DNA of 64,000 bases from positions 1,500,793 to 1,564,792 of the forward strand of contig KL647312.1 of assembly GCA_000727475.1 (NCBI GenBank), written 5' to 3'. A program made the translations under genes and the position numbers. Origin of the DNA: Sarcocystis neurona (taxonomy: Eukaryota; Apicomplexa; Conoidasida; Eucoccidiorida; Sarcocystidae). This document shows, in pieces, positions 12,701 to 23,976 of this stretch. The notes beneath the pieces are model-generated. The model was given only the letters and a program-made list of their open reading frames with translations, did no database searches and was not told the DNA's origin. Position 1 is the first letter of the stretch; every line of letters begins with the position of its first letter.

Positions 12701-13030
12701 AGCTGTATGATTTTACGTGGTGCATGTGTCGCATTACTGAATTCTACAATTCCCCATATATCGACGCCTCGTTAGTGGCGCTGTCCAACCTGTATAGTAA
12801 CCCGCAGATGCGTGTCCCATTTTCGAGGTTAGAGTAATGGTGCTCCGCTCAGTCCCGCGGGAAGCCAAGATGGAACTGTGGAGCCTTGTCATATGCCAGG
12901 TCCACAGTTTTGACAGCAACGGTAGGATCACCCACTGTGCGCACAGCGAATGCTCACTGCTGAGAGCTTCTACACTGCTGCCGCCGAAAATGAGCTCCAG
13001 GCAAATATCCTTCTTATTATTAGCAGGCAG
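9800..13030 (-). CDS. Large multi-exon gene of unknown function
   Basis: Several minus-strand exons have good splice sites and consistent phases. Exon 11961-12080 (40 codons, phase 0/0) ends SLWEVQ and joins exon 11545-11724 (60 codons, 0/0), which reads AFEVVQLTC and later CRCRLCRKTLTMESLRTDQ. Exon 11090-11280 (63 codons plus 2 nt, ends phase 0) reads FPRAIREAHQSLTRMRL. It joins exon 10124-10249 (42 codons, 0/0), which ends VVSTGFD, and that joins a phase-0 exon starting at 9909 (VETQVFRVCRTGKTVTA). A possible upstream exon near 12.9-13.0 kb reads DICLELIFGGSSVEAL. The 60-codon exon weakly recalls the end of an SP-RING, but the expected Cys-x-His spacing is absent, so I do not assign that fold. 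The link from 11545 (phase 0) to 11280 (phase 1) needs one more exon. The gene probably continues below 9.8 kb. More than one gene is possible. Confidence 0.5.
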
Positions 13031-13781
13031 GCGTCGGAGATGTCTGTAACAACACAACTCATACTTGTAATCTATACGCAGACCTTTAGTTCTGTCAGGA
13101 TAGCTGCGGCAAGCCCTTGGGCTTGTCTACCGTCTGTTGCAGATCTCTTCTGACTTCGACTGCTGATGTAGGTTACCACGCTTCGCAAGTATCCTTCTAC
13201 CGTTGTGTCTCGTGTGGTTGTTAAAAAACTCAATGGCAAAAAGACAAGAACTTAGTTAAGAAGTCATCGATGGGGCAGTGGTAACTGATGATTTGAAAAC
13301 ACTCTCGATGGCAAAGATTGCCGAGTACAGACACAATAGAGTTGTGTCTGGCGTGTAGGGTCCAGATTCCAATCACCGCGAGCAGTGTGTTTCGCCCCAT
13401 GCAGCGTCTGTTAACGTGCATCGCACAGCACTTCCATCCATGAAATTCCACATCAACGGAAGAAGCAGCTTCAAGTTCGGGCACGCACGCTCAGAACATG
13501 TCAGCTGACGCGAAGGAGTCACGTCAATTTGTCCATGTACGGTCTGACGGGGTTTCAACAGCGGAAGGAACGCACGGCTAGGCGCCGGGAAGGAGCCACA
13601 AAGGGGTGACTGCCGAGAAGTAGTATCGTCTGTCCATGTAACCAAAGCTTGCAGCGTCTGCGCTGTGCACCAATTCCGCCACGCAAGTTCCAACAGTGAG
13701 AGGAAGTAAATTCGACTGAAAACTCCATCCTGTTTGACAGTCAGTGTGACCGCACGTTTCTGCGCTGTAGTTGACATTACT

Positions 13782-15081
13782 TCATTTGTTGCCGGTGATT
13801 GCCGCCACGAGGATAATCGCATCGCCTCGTAAAAAGATGAGTGGCAGTCGTCGTGTAGTTTTCTTCACGCATAAACGACATCACAGCAACACTCACACCA
13901 GACTCCGCAGTTCTCCACAAATCACATTTCCCTTACGTTCGTGCCTTAACCGATATGCTTACAAACTCGTATGCCACAGAGCACAGAACCCCAGCAAGCA
14001 GTGCACGCCTACACGTCGCGGAACGTACACACAAAGTTGTGCGGCAGAGTCCTGATTCGTCCACCTTTTAAACAGCAATGAGTACGGGAATGCATGCAAT
14101 CAGGACAGCCAAGAGCGCACAGTGATGGTACCTCTGGCAGATGAGAACGAGTTCTAGGACAATTTTGTGGCAACCTCTTCACGTGTACGTCCCGTATCTT
14201 CTCCGTTTGCCACGTACGGTGTATTACCTTCGTTTCCTCGTCGCCAGTGATAGCGTCAACCGTGACGGTCGTAGCGACTTCTTCGACGTCACCCAGGACC
14301 ATGTTAAGGTGCATATCATACGCCTAATCAAGGCACATGCACAAACATCACACGCAGCCAGTGTTCAGACGAAGAGGACTGCAATTTAGCTATTCACTCC
14401 ACGGTATGACAAGCGGACGTGCCTTGTGGTGGTTCAGGCACTGGGCGTCGCCCACAGAAATCTGGGCACGTTTCAATTAGACGCAGACGCACTGACACGG
14501 GGTTCGAATCTGCTGCAGACAAATGTGACTAAAAAAGCGCGTTACGTAAAAGTATATCATTTTTACTGCTGAGCAGTGTTTGAACTTCTTGTGTATATTA
14601 TCAGGCTCCGCAAAAGGAAGCAACTTCGTACTTACGTGGAGTTTTCCGACAAGCTCGCGATCGCCTCTGCATTTCACTGTGACTCTTTCATCTAAGTTGA
14701 TTCTTACGATATCAAGCGGCTCTGTTCAACAGAGGGCGAGCACACAGCACCGGAAGAAAGACACGATTACCAAAGATATGGCTGAGCACGAAGCTGCACC
14801 AACACACAGACATGCATCCGAAGGAATCTGATTCGTGACCGACGTGCGTTTTCCCGTCAAATCGGTCATGCGCTGGTAGTGGGTGCTTACTGATGGAAGA
14901 CAAGACCTCCGTGTACACGTCACACTTTGCACTCACTTACTTCTATCATTCACAAGCAACGAAGTACCAGTAACGGGTACGCAACCCAGCAGCTGCACAT
15001 TCATGGAGTGGAACGCATTACGCCAACGAGAAAAAATCTGCATTTGTGCCTCTCACCCTGGAGGAGCAGCGTCGTTTTCAT
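13782..15081 (-). CDS. LSM3: U6 snRNA-associated Sm-like protein LSm3
   Basis: LSm3 is a subunit of the heptameric LSm2-8 ring, which binds the U6 snRNA 3' end, and of LSm1-7, which acts in mRNA decay. Four exons fit in phase: 15057-15081, 14636-14721, 14228-14323 and 13782-13862, giving 95 residues, the usual LSm3 size. The spliced protein shows [14 protein letters not shown], then [14 protein letters not shown] (Sm1), [11 protein letters not shown] (end of Sm1) and, in the last exon, [14 protein letters not shown] (Sm2 with the RGD typical of LSm3), ending at TGA. Donors are GTGAG, GTAAGT and GTAAT; acceptors are CAG, TAG and AAG. An alternative first exon (14941-15004) is also in phase, but it would give Lys instead of the conserved Glu before PLD. 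The C-terminal tail after the Sm2 strand is short and divergent. Confidence 0.9.
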
Positions 15082-17639
15082 CGTGAACAAGTTGAATTTA
15101 AGTAACGGCAGCCAATTTGGAGGCCCTTTTATGGACGTAGCTTCTCCCTTGCTGCTCTCTTTAAAGACAACTTTTGATACTTTTCCTGCGATGTATTCAG
15201 CGCTATTCAACTCCCCTTTCGCCACCGTTTTGCTTGTCCTCTAGCGCACACCTTCTTGACCGTCGTTTTGGTTTGTTCACCGCCGTTCTCCGTGTGTAGC
15301 ACAAAAGGCTGCTTCGCCGATTGACGGCTTCCCGGGTTCCTTTCAACTGCCGATGTATACTGTGCGCGGTCCCTTCCGACACCGCGGTTATCGTTCTGTT
15401 CCGTGCCTCCCTCCTTGTCGTTCACCTTCCACAGCGGCGGCAATGTTCTGCCTTTTTTGGAAAGTTGAAGGTAAGGCTAAAAGCTGTCGTCCTCTTCCCC
15501 TGAGCAACTGACGCATCGTAGGGGTTGTAAAAGCCACCACAGGTCGACTCTTGTTATTACGCGGTTTCTTTACGACTACGTCGCTACCTTCATCAGGACA
15601 ACACCAAAGTGCACACTTGTGTGACACGTGGCGCTGCTGCCATCGTCAAGAATTACGAATGGTGCTTCCCCTCTGTAGAAGAAAACATCTATGCAGCCCA
15701 AGTCACCCGGGATTTCGCATGAATACCTATGCATGCATGCAGGTCACCGGCTATGACAACATTATAAATGTATACATATATATATTTATATATCTGATGC
15801 CACCTTTTCGGAATTTAAGCTGCTTCTCTTCTGGACTTCGAGTATAGTATATGCCGTGTGAGGAGTGGCTTTTCTTCGTGTACCGGCGGGCGCAGTGACA
15901 GCGTACGCCATCTTGTGCATCTCTATGAAGTTAGCAGTAAGGAGTTCGACGCTCGGGGGAGGCGGGGACACTTGTCCCGGTGCACAATTCAGTAGACGCG
16001 ATGAAGAGATACCTTTACGTGGGTGTGAAGTGGCCTTCGCGGGGGCGGCAAGACCGAACTTTGCCTTACTAGCGTGTCGACGGAGTCAGGTGTGCACCAT
16101 CTTCGAGTAGCGTATATGGCTTCACAATGAAGCAACATCACATTACCTACTTGGGTAGAGGTGGGACCAGCAACTTCTGCGGAGTTTCTGACCGCACTAC
16201 AAACGTTCTGCCAACGTTCTACTGATGGCCAGCTCTTCTTTCCTCACAGAGGCTATAAGGCGCAGGTCACAGTCGTAATGCACACTTAAAGTCATCTTAC
16301 ATGCCTTTCGACAAACCCTCCTTCCAGCCGCCCCACCAGGTGCATACAACGGGATAACGTGAGGTGCTTCAAGTCACTGCGTTGTTGTGGGTTGGCCGTT
16401 TTCATCTACGGTAAAGCAGTGTTCGGAAATGGCAGGGGAGACCCGTTGAAAACGCTTCTTTTACTAAATGATTCAAATTCTTACTAGACAGCGTACGCCA
16501 GCTTTTTGGCTCGCTGCTTCCCCGTGATCCACGTGCAGCCACAGGGCGCTGACTGCGCATTTGCGGTTCCGTCCTGCATTTCGCGTCGACGTTCAAAGTA
16601 CGTTGTTATGTTGGCGAGCCTTCCGTCTTGGAACACTTGTTGCATTTTGCTGGACTACGTCAGCTCTTACAGTGTCAGCCTCGGCCAATGATTCTTTGTG
16701 TGCACCGATGAAATCAACACATTGTCTATCTTAAGAAACGTAACTTACTCGCGGTGCAACACCGTTAGCCGCAAGTGATCCATGTAGTTCTTTCCGCCTT
16801 GAAGCAAAAGTCAAATTTCTCTCGTGAACTGCTCTACTGTGGCCAGCGTATGACGTCATTTAAGGATGCCGTACGACGGCGTTTCTGTCGCGCTTCTCTA
16901 CGCACCGCGGTCTAGAAAAGGTGCACAGAGCTCCACTGATCCAGTTTGCACTAGGTTGGAAGCCCTTCGGTTTCAAGGTCGCGCACGCTCAGATTGAGAA
17001 GTGTTCACTGCTGAGTCTTTCTCCAGAGAAAGACTTGAGCGACGACTTACTCTCTTGCTGCCTGCGTCGTAGTTGCCACTATAATGCACACACACAGCAG
17101 TTTTCCCCGCGTCCAGACGGGAAGTGACACGTAGATACGCAGCTCTTCGGTTCCCACATGCGCTAATCATTTTCGGCGAGTCATTTTGCAGGAGTTCACG
17201 GCTGCAAGTTGCCTGGCAGGAACGCACGTGTTTATGTGGAGCTTTCTCAAGGAGTGTATGCAGAGAACGTTGGTGGGGGAAATCAGTTTGATCGTATAGT
17301 ATCTATGGGTAGCACGCAGTTTATGATAACGTGGGTGAAAATTGGAGGGCATTTTCGAAGGCCGTGTTCATACACTTGTCTGTACTTGTTCGTGCCCACG
17401 TAACAGTTTCTCCTTCTGTATTCCAAAAGGTGGCAGGGAGGGGTACATCACAAAAATGTCCACAAGGGCAGCCTGTGTTTGCCTGCTCATCAGAGGCCAC
17501 GATATGTGTATATATATATGTTTGTACCTACACAGTACTGCGAATTCATGTGTGCGTACATGTCTGTGTAGAGCTTCGCGACGAACTTCCGGCATTTGCC
17601 TCTTCCCTGTGTGGCGTGGACCGGTCAGCTTCAGTCACG
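15082..17639. promoter_or_regulatory. Intergenic region between divergent genes
   Basis: LSm3 (minus) and the pseudouridine synthase (plus) point away from each other, so both promoters should lie in these 2.5 kb. The minus strand between 15.2 and 15.65 kb has two fairly open, charged frames (for example KPRNNKSRPVVAF) that could be 5' exons, but no consistent splice chain was found. A TATATATATTTATATAT tract lies near 15.78 kb. No TATA box or known coccidian promoter motif can be assigned with confidence. Confidence 0.4.
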
Positions 17640-20600
17640 ATGGAAGGGACCCAGCGACGTTTTCCTGGTGCTCCCTGTGAAAACGGAGCTGCTGTTGCTA
17701 ACAGCAAAGACGCAGTAGGGACAAGGTCTGAGAGTGCCACGCATGCAGCTGCTACTCAGGAGGGGCAGACAGAGGCGATGGCACTGCAGGAAGCTGGCGT
17801 GTCGGCCGGTGCATCGCGCGAAACTCGACCTGCAATCACCCCTCCGGTTTTTCGAACTGTTGAAGATACTTTCAAAGTAGTAGCCGATCCGGAGAGGGGC
17901 ACCAATTTGAAAATTGTCTCTCCTTACTGGAGAGTGCTGCAGACGGACGTGAAAATGCGCTGGCGCGGTCGCCAGTAGGTCTCTCGCCGAGCGCAGCACG
18001 CCGTGCAGTTGAATTTCTCTGCGCACTCGCCCACCTCTGCGTAGCCGCAGTCTCGTCCTTTGTACTGGTGTCTCTAGGCCGCGGAATGCATGCAAAAACT
18101 GCTGGATCCATCTACTCATATTTCAGCGAGTTCACAGTGATGGGGTGAAAGATAAAGCAAAAAGAAGCATAACCGGAGAGGAAAAGACAAGAAGTGTCAA
18201 AGGATGGAAAGATGTTCCCTGCCAGAGTACAGCGGAAGGCGGAACAGTTGCGAGAATGAAGCAGAGTTGTTCTCTCCGCAGGCTGCCTGTACACTGCGAA
18301 AGCGTCGTTCACCAGCAGTAGGAGAGTGTATTATGCTGCACCTTAGTATTTGGACGGATACGAACAAACATTCTGCGTACAAATGTGCGTGGGCGGTTTC
18401 GAAGTTTCGCCACACGCGCGTGAACTTTGCAGATGTCAGACCCTAGCATTTGCTTTTCTCTATGCGCACGCGCACTGACACCGTTCTTAGTGGAAGTGCA
18501 ACGTCTTCCTCTGGCCTGCAGTCGGAGATCCCTGCAGTGATGTTCTGGTATCCTGCTGCGTGACGCGTTCGTTCCTTCCCGGTAGAACAATCGTAAATGA
18601 CCTCTTTTGCTTCTGTCTCCGATCCAATCCCCTCCAGGCGCTGCGTCTTTATCGCATTTCGTGCGCACAGGCTGCTCTCGGTCTTGACTGAAGAATTTCG
18701 CTCCCGCTCCATCGAGTATTATACCACGGTGCTGGAGAAAGGAGAATATATTTTCGTGAACGGCGCAGCGTGCAGAGGCTCCACTGTTCTCTGCAATGGC
18801 GATCGGATCACTCATCGCACGCTGGAGACGGAAGTACGTGGCCAGCGTGTCAACGAGTGTTGCTAGAACTCCACGCTGCACTCCAGGGACTGTTAATGTG
18901 TCAGGACATATTTAGTCGACTGACGATGCGTCTTGACTATTTCACTCGGTTTTCCACTGTTGCTTGTGAGTTTGGAGCAGAGTGGGGGTGATACCGGTGC
19001 GATGCTGGGGTGCTGGTAGATGACTTGCATCTCATTTACACACTTCCGGTTAAAGGCGCGATCGTAGGAAGCTCTCATGAATCGTGCGTGCAGCCGCCTT
19101 ACCAACGTGTACGTGTGTGGCATACGTAGTGTCGAGCAGTCTTCATGGACTGCGGCGTTGCTAAGCTATGCAGGCGTCAGCAGGCGTACGTATTCGTTCT
19201 CCTTGACTAGTCAAGGCGTTCCGGTGAGCGGCCAGTTTTGTAGCGGCCGTTAATTCTTCTGCGCTGCTGCCTCCCGCGGTTGTGTTTGTGCCCTGTAGTT
19301 TGCCCTTCCGGCGGCGCCAGTTCTTGTGTTTCACGAGGATGCCAACATACTCGCCGCCTTCAAGCCTTCCGGGATGCCGTAAGCACCGTGTGGTGCTTTT
19401 TCCGCTTGCATCAGGTTGTACCTAGTCTTGGTACGGGGCTGCCGTTGTCAAACCACGGGCACAGCCACTACTGACGTGCAGCATATTCTTCCGGGTAGCG
19501 GCGCGGACGGCGAATGTTGTTAGGCTGAGGCGTCATGTGAAAGGCGCACGCACGTGGGTGTGCAACAGAGAAACGGAATCTTATTGTTATAGACTTGTCA
19601 CAAAAATGCTGGACTCTGCGACTCTCACTAATGAGCATCTCTACAGCGGAAGCGGAGCCGAATTTACCTGCCGCGCTGAACGACGAAAAAGAAGCCATCC
19701 GGCAAGGGACTCGGTAGTACCACAGATTTTCGTGGCAATTTCTGTATTTGCTGAGGTCGACACAACCACCTTCGCCAGCCGATAAACACACTTCGAAAAT
19801 CTTTAGTGGCAGGCGCATACGAGTATGCTGCGTACGACCGTGTTTTCCGCTGTCGTTGTTGTCCTCACGTTTCGGCCGCAAGGCAGTGTACAAGTGGGGG
19901 GTGAAATCGCTGTGGGAAGCTCACTGGCCAATCGCGTTTAAAAATTTGTGGCTCGTATGAGGACTCTACGTGTTTGTGCTGTGTGTCCAGGGTTTGTAGC
20001 GACGGACTCTATGTATGTCCCTCTGTGAGCGTTACTTCTTCACTTCGCCAAACGCAGCTGGTGGTTGTCTTTCAAGGATGTTTTCTAAACTTGTGACCAG
20101 TCTATTTTCATCTGCGTACCTCTAATTGCATGTATGTTTCGCTCCACCCTCTCTTGAGGCTCTCCAGTATTGCACCCCGTTGACATCGGTGCAGCTCATC
20201 CGTTCTTTTCAGACCGATTCGAAGAAACGTGTCGCAAAACTTTTTACTTCGCGCCTGCGTCACAGGCTATCACAGGAGAAGGACTCGCGCCTTCTGCCTA
20301 CCGCACATGGAGGCCTCCTGCCTTTGTTGCTTTTTGATGCAGAGTCCATCCGCAAGGCCGCTACACCCAAGCGTCGCTGCTCTCCGTTTTAAAAACTTTT
20401 CATTTGCAATCAGCTGCTGGTAAGTAGCGAGATTGTGCAAGCTGCACTCCTGTGTGGTTCGCGTGGCGAGTGTCTGATGTCTGACCTACTGTGTGGGAGG
20501 CCACTTCCCGGTGCCGCGGGACCAAGGCTGCTGTGTGCTGGGGCTGTAGAGGGTGGCTGTGAAGCGCGCTTCCTCTCTGCAGCAGCGCGTAGAGGATATA

Positions 20601-23600
20601 GAGCTGAGCGCCAACACATTGCATGCTGTCCCTGCCTGAGGCGGCAATTATGGAGGCTTGTTCGCTACACAGCAGGCTACGTCTTTCGGTGTCTTCGCCT
20701 CCAGAGTACCTACATCCTATCAACCGGCTCGACCGCGTGACTGCTGGAGTCGTCGTCTTTGCCAAATCCCGTAAGCTGTTCCCTCTGTATTCGCCTGTGT
20801 GTGTCCACATATATATATATATATATATGGATACGCGTACGAACTCGTGAGCTTTCTGAGCAGTAGGGAACACGTGCTGCGCTACAGCAGCGTGGCGCTT
20901 CGTGGCGCAGGACAAGGCTGCAGCAACATATTCAGTGTTGGTTAATTTTTCTGTTAGCGTAGGAGAGAGCTGGAGACGCATTTATAGAGTCTTCTTTCAT
21001 GTGTTGTGCTTGCCCTACAGCCCTCTATGCACGGATGCTTAGCGCCGCTCTCCCATCAGCTGTGAAGTTGTACGTCGCTGAAGTTCAGGGAGATTTTAGA
21101 ACCTGTGTCGAATCAGTTAAAGAAGTACAACGGCAGCGACGGAGGTACGTTTTGTGACGAACCCGGCGGAGCTGCAGAAATGGAGTTTGCTTAGGAATGC
21201 ACAAGGATATCAAGTGACTCTGGCTGCTTATTTCGTGAGAGGTGTGCTTACACTCTGACTCCACAGTGGCGTGTACACAGGTCCACTTCCGACGACCGCT
21301 AGACTATTCGGCTCGCCACTTTTCTCCACACCGTGTTGGCCTTGTACGAAGGAGAAGTGAAGAAGCACAGTCAGTACTGCGTGAAGTACCAGCACCAGTG
21401 TCCCGTCTCTCTCTGTGTACTGTTTCTCTTCTTTTAAGCTCACAACACGTGTTTACGCCTTGCGTGTTGCCGAAGTCGGCCACGCGCGCTTCCGTTACAA
21501 ACTGGTTATTTCCGCGTGCTTTCCCATCTCATTTTCTTCAGTGGCGTCTCTCATCCTGGCCGAGAGTGCGACTCTGAAGAGCCGCTCGAAGCAGAGAATT
21601 GCCTGCACGAGTCAAAGAAGCACGTTGAACGCCCTGAAGCAAATCCGATGTGCAACTGCGAGGAAGAAACGTACGGCGGACCCGTTTCTGGTAGTAAAGA
21701 TATTCCTCCACCCAAATCGTCCGAGTCGGTGGGGGCAGCCAACGAGACCGGCTCGTGCAACGAAAAGCAACCTTCAGGCGCCACAGGCACTCCAGAAAGA
21801 GTACGCAGAAGAGAACTGAAGCGCCTCGCGAAGAGAGAACGGCAGCTGAAGCGAATGCGAACTCAGCAGCCGCAGCCGGAGCGACACGCAGCGAGAATTC
21901 AGAAACATTCGGTGAATGAAGAAGAGTCGTGCAGCGACGAGGCCGAATCTCTCAGTCGACAGGCAAGTCCTCACTGCTGACGTACTCTTCTTGGCAGTCG
22001 CAACCGGTACCCCTATATAGGGCCTGCGATGCCGAGGTGTGTTTAACGAGATTTATTACACCGGAGTAGTACAAATTTCTTCACTTTTAGCCTGGGCGAG
22101 CTGGTGCGTTCTAGATCGAAGGGGGGTGATGCAGCCGAGAGATGAAGCACCACAGAGACGTAGCGGGTTCGCGAGCGCACAGGTGGTGACACCTGGTGAA
22201 CTTGTATTTGTGAGCTGCAACCCCGATGTTGGAGCGTGCTTTGTCAGCGTATGCAGTAGCGAGCACTTGGTGTTGGGCATCTCAGGTTCTCAAAGTGTGA
22301 GTTTACGACGATGACGGGGGCTTTTGGTGTACTCAGGAAGCAACACTCCGGGGAATTTTCGAAGTGGTTCCTTTTCCTGGGTGCACTCTCTGTGGCGCTC
22401 TAAAAGAGGACGTCGGGACACCAACAGGCGAAGCGACGGCAGCAACACACAACCAGGGTAGCGGGAGTAAAGAAACTACACAAGACATGCGGGAAAGAAG
22501 TGGAGAAGCGTGCTGCTGTGCTGACTGGCTGCATGTCAATGCGCGGCTCCAAACTTCCAGTCGCTTGGTGGGACGCCAGCTTGCTGTCACTTGGAATGAA
22601 AGACGTGGCAAGGCTGCTTCGACATTCTTCAAACATTTACACTACAATGGTAGGAGATTTTTGTTTGTGGACTGAACTACCACGTCGAGACTGCATTTGC
22701 ACGAAGTAAATCAGGTTTGAAGTGGGCGTGTCTCTCTGAAATGACTATTACGTTTACGTGTGGACTTGAGGGGTGTCCTTCCGGCTTCTGCAGCGGAAAC
22801 TGACAAGTCGCTCATCGCGTGCGTACCGCGAACTGGCCGTACACATCAAATTCGGAAGCACCTTCAGTGCTTAGGAGCTACACCAATCGTGAATGATAGC
22901 CTGTACGGGGAGAGCAGGCATGAGGCGACTGAGACGCGTGGTGCCAAGAGCTGTAAGCCGCAGGCACTTACGGTGGACCCAGAACCGTACGAAGATGAAG
23001 GAAAGGAAGAGCGAATTTCAAACCAACAACGCTCCTTGACAGAAAGAAGTGAGTGCGAATGTGAAAGAACATCGCTACATGCAAGTTGAGGGAATGGTCT
23101 GTCGTTGGATATTAACGGAGAATAGCCGTGGAGATGCTGAAACTGTAGTGTCGCCCGAGTGCCAACCGGATGCCTGCTGTCAATCTCGAAAGGACTGCCG
23201 TAGAGGTGCTGCAGCTGTGGCGTATGCACGGTGGGTAGGCCACTGCTCGGCACGATCGCGCTCTGCCGAGTTCGTACTGCACACCTTTGCGTCATCGACG
23301 TTTTTTATGAGGTGGTCCTTCGCCTTTCTGTGACGAACTCGCCGTGTGAATATGTGACTTTTCAGAAGTGTGGGCGTCGTTCTCTCTCGAAGAGCTACGA
23401 AGCACCATTGGGGCCCCCACGCCGGTTTCACGTGAGGGGTCCGGGCCGGGTACTGGAGCGACTGACCAGAGTCCACATGAGAGCGGCTCTGACGACGGAA
23501 ATGAGGAAGATCTGTTGGCTAAGTTTCTACAAGAAACATCAGCGATCCTCGGTTCTCGGATGTCGGCTGCTGGGAACTCCGTGGAGATCCCATACATAAT

Positions 23601-23976
23601 AGAAGAGCCGTGGGGGATCAACTTGTGCTCCTTGGCGTATGGCTTTACCTTGGACGCAACAAGCCGTGGATCAAGTGTTTTGCCGTATACCCAGGAGAAA
23701 AAGTGCCGACTTTCGCCGGGTCACGCTTCGGAAGTGACGCCCCACGGAGAGCGAAACTGGAGTCAATCTGAGGGAGACCCCTCTCCGTCAAATAGTGCTA
23801 GTGTATCCACACCGTCACTCACATCAGGTACAAATACGTCTCCCGCAAGTGCGAACTGTGATTTGGCGCGGGTATTCATCTCGTGTCCTGGCGCTATATG
23901 GCCAAGCTGGGTGAAGCCAGTGACTCACCTTATAGACGATAACATATGGCCGTTCCTTCGATGTGTCGAAACGTAG
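17640..23976 (+). CDS. RluA-type pseudouridine synthase (Rib2/Pus9/RPUSD2-like)
   Basis: This enzyme isomerises uridine to pseudouridine in RNA. Ten exons are proposed: 17640 to about 17970, about 18671-18833, 19299-19378, 20343-20419, 20705-20770, 21021-21144, 21542-21962, 22337-22649, 22794-23048 and 23366-23976. From the second exon on, every junction matches in phase. An S4-like region (EYYTTVLEKGEYIFVNG, then NGDRITH) is followed by VLVFHEDANILAAFKPSGMP, VHPQGRY and the catalytic block PINRLDRVTAG, whose Asp is the nucleophile. The block begins NRLDR, not HRLDR. PRTGRTHQIRKHL lies in exon nine, and the last exon has a short match to the family C-terminus (EPWGINLCSLAYGF). The protein is about 820 residues, longer than usual because exons seven and eight carry a charged insertion of roughly 240 residues. 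Intron seven has a GC donor. Only the first junction is unresolved, because no phase-2 donor is visible before the TAG at 17976. Confidence 0.9.
20809..20828. repeat. (AT)n microsatellite in an intron
   Basis: About ten perfect AT dinucleotides lie 38 bp downstream of the exon carrying the catalytic Asp of the pseudouridine synthase, inside the following intron. Confidence 0.9.
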
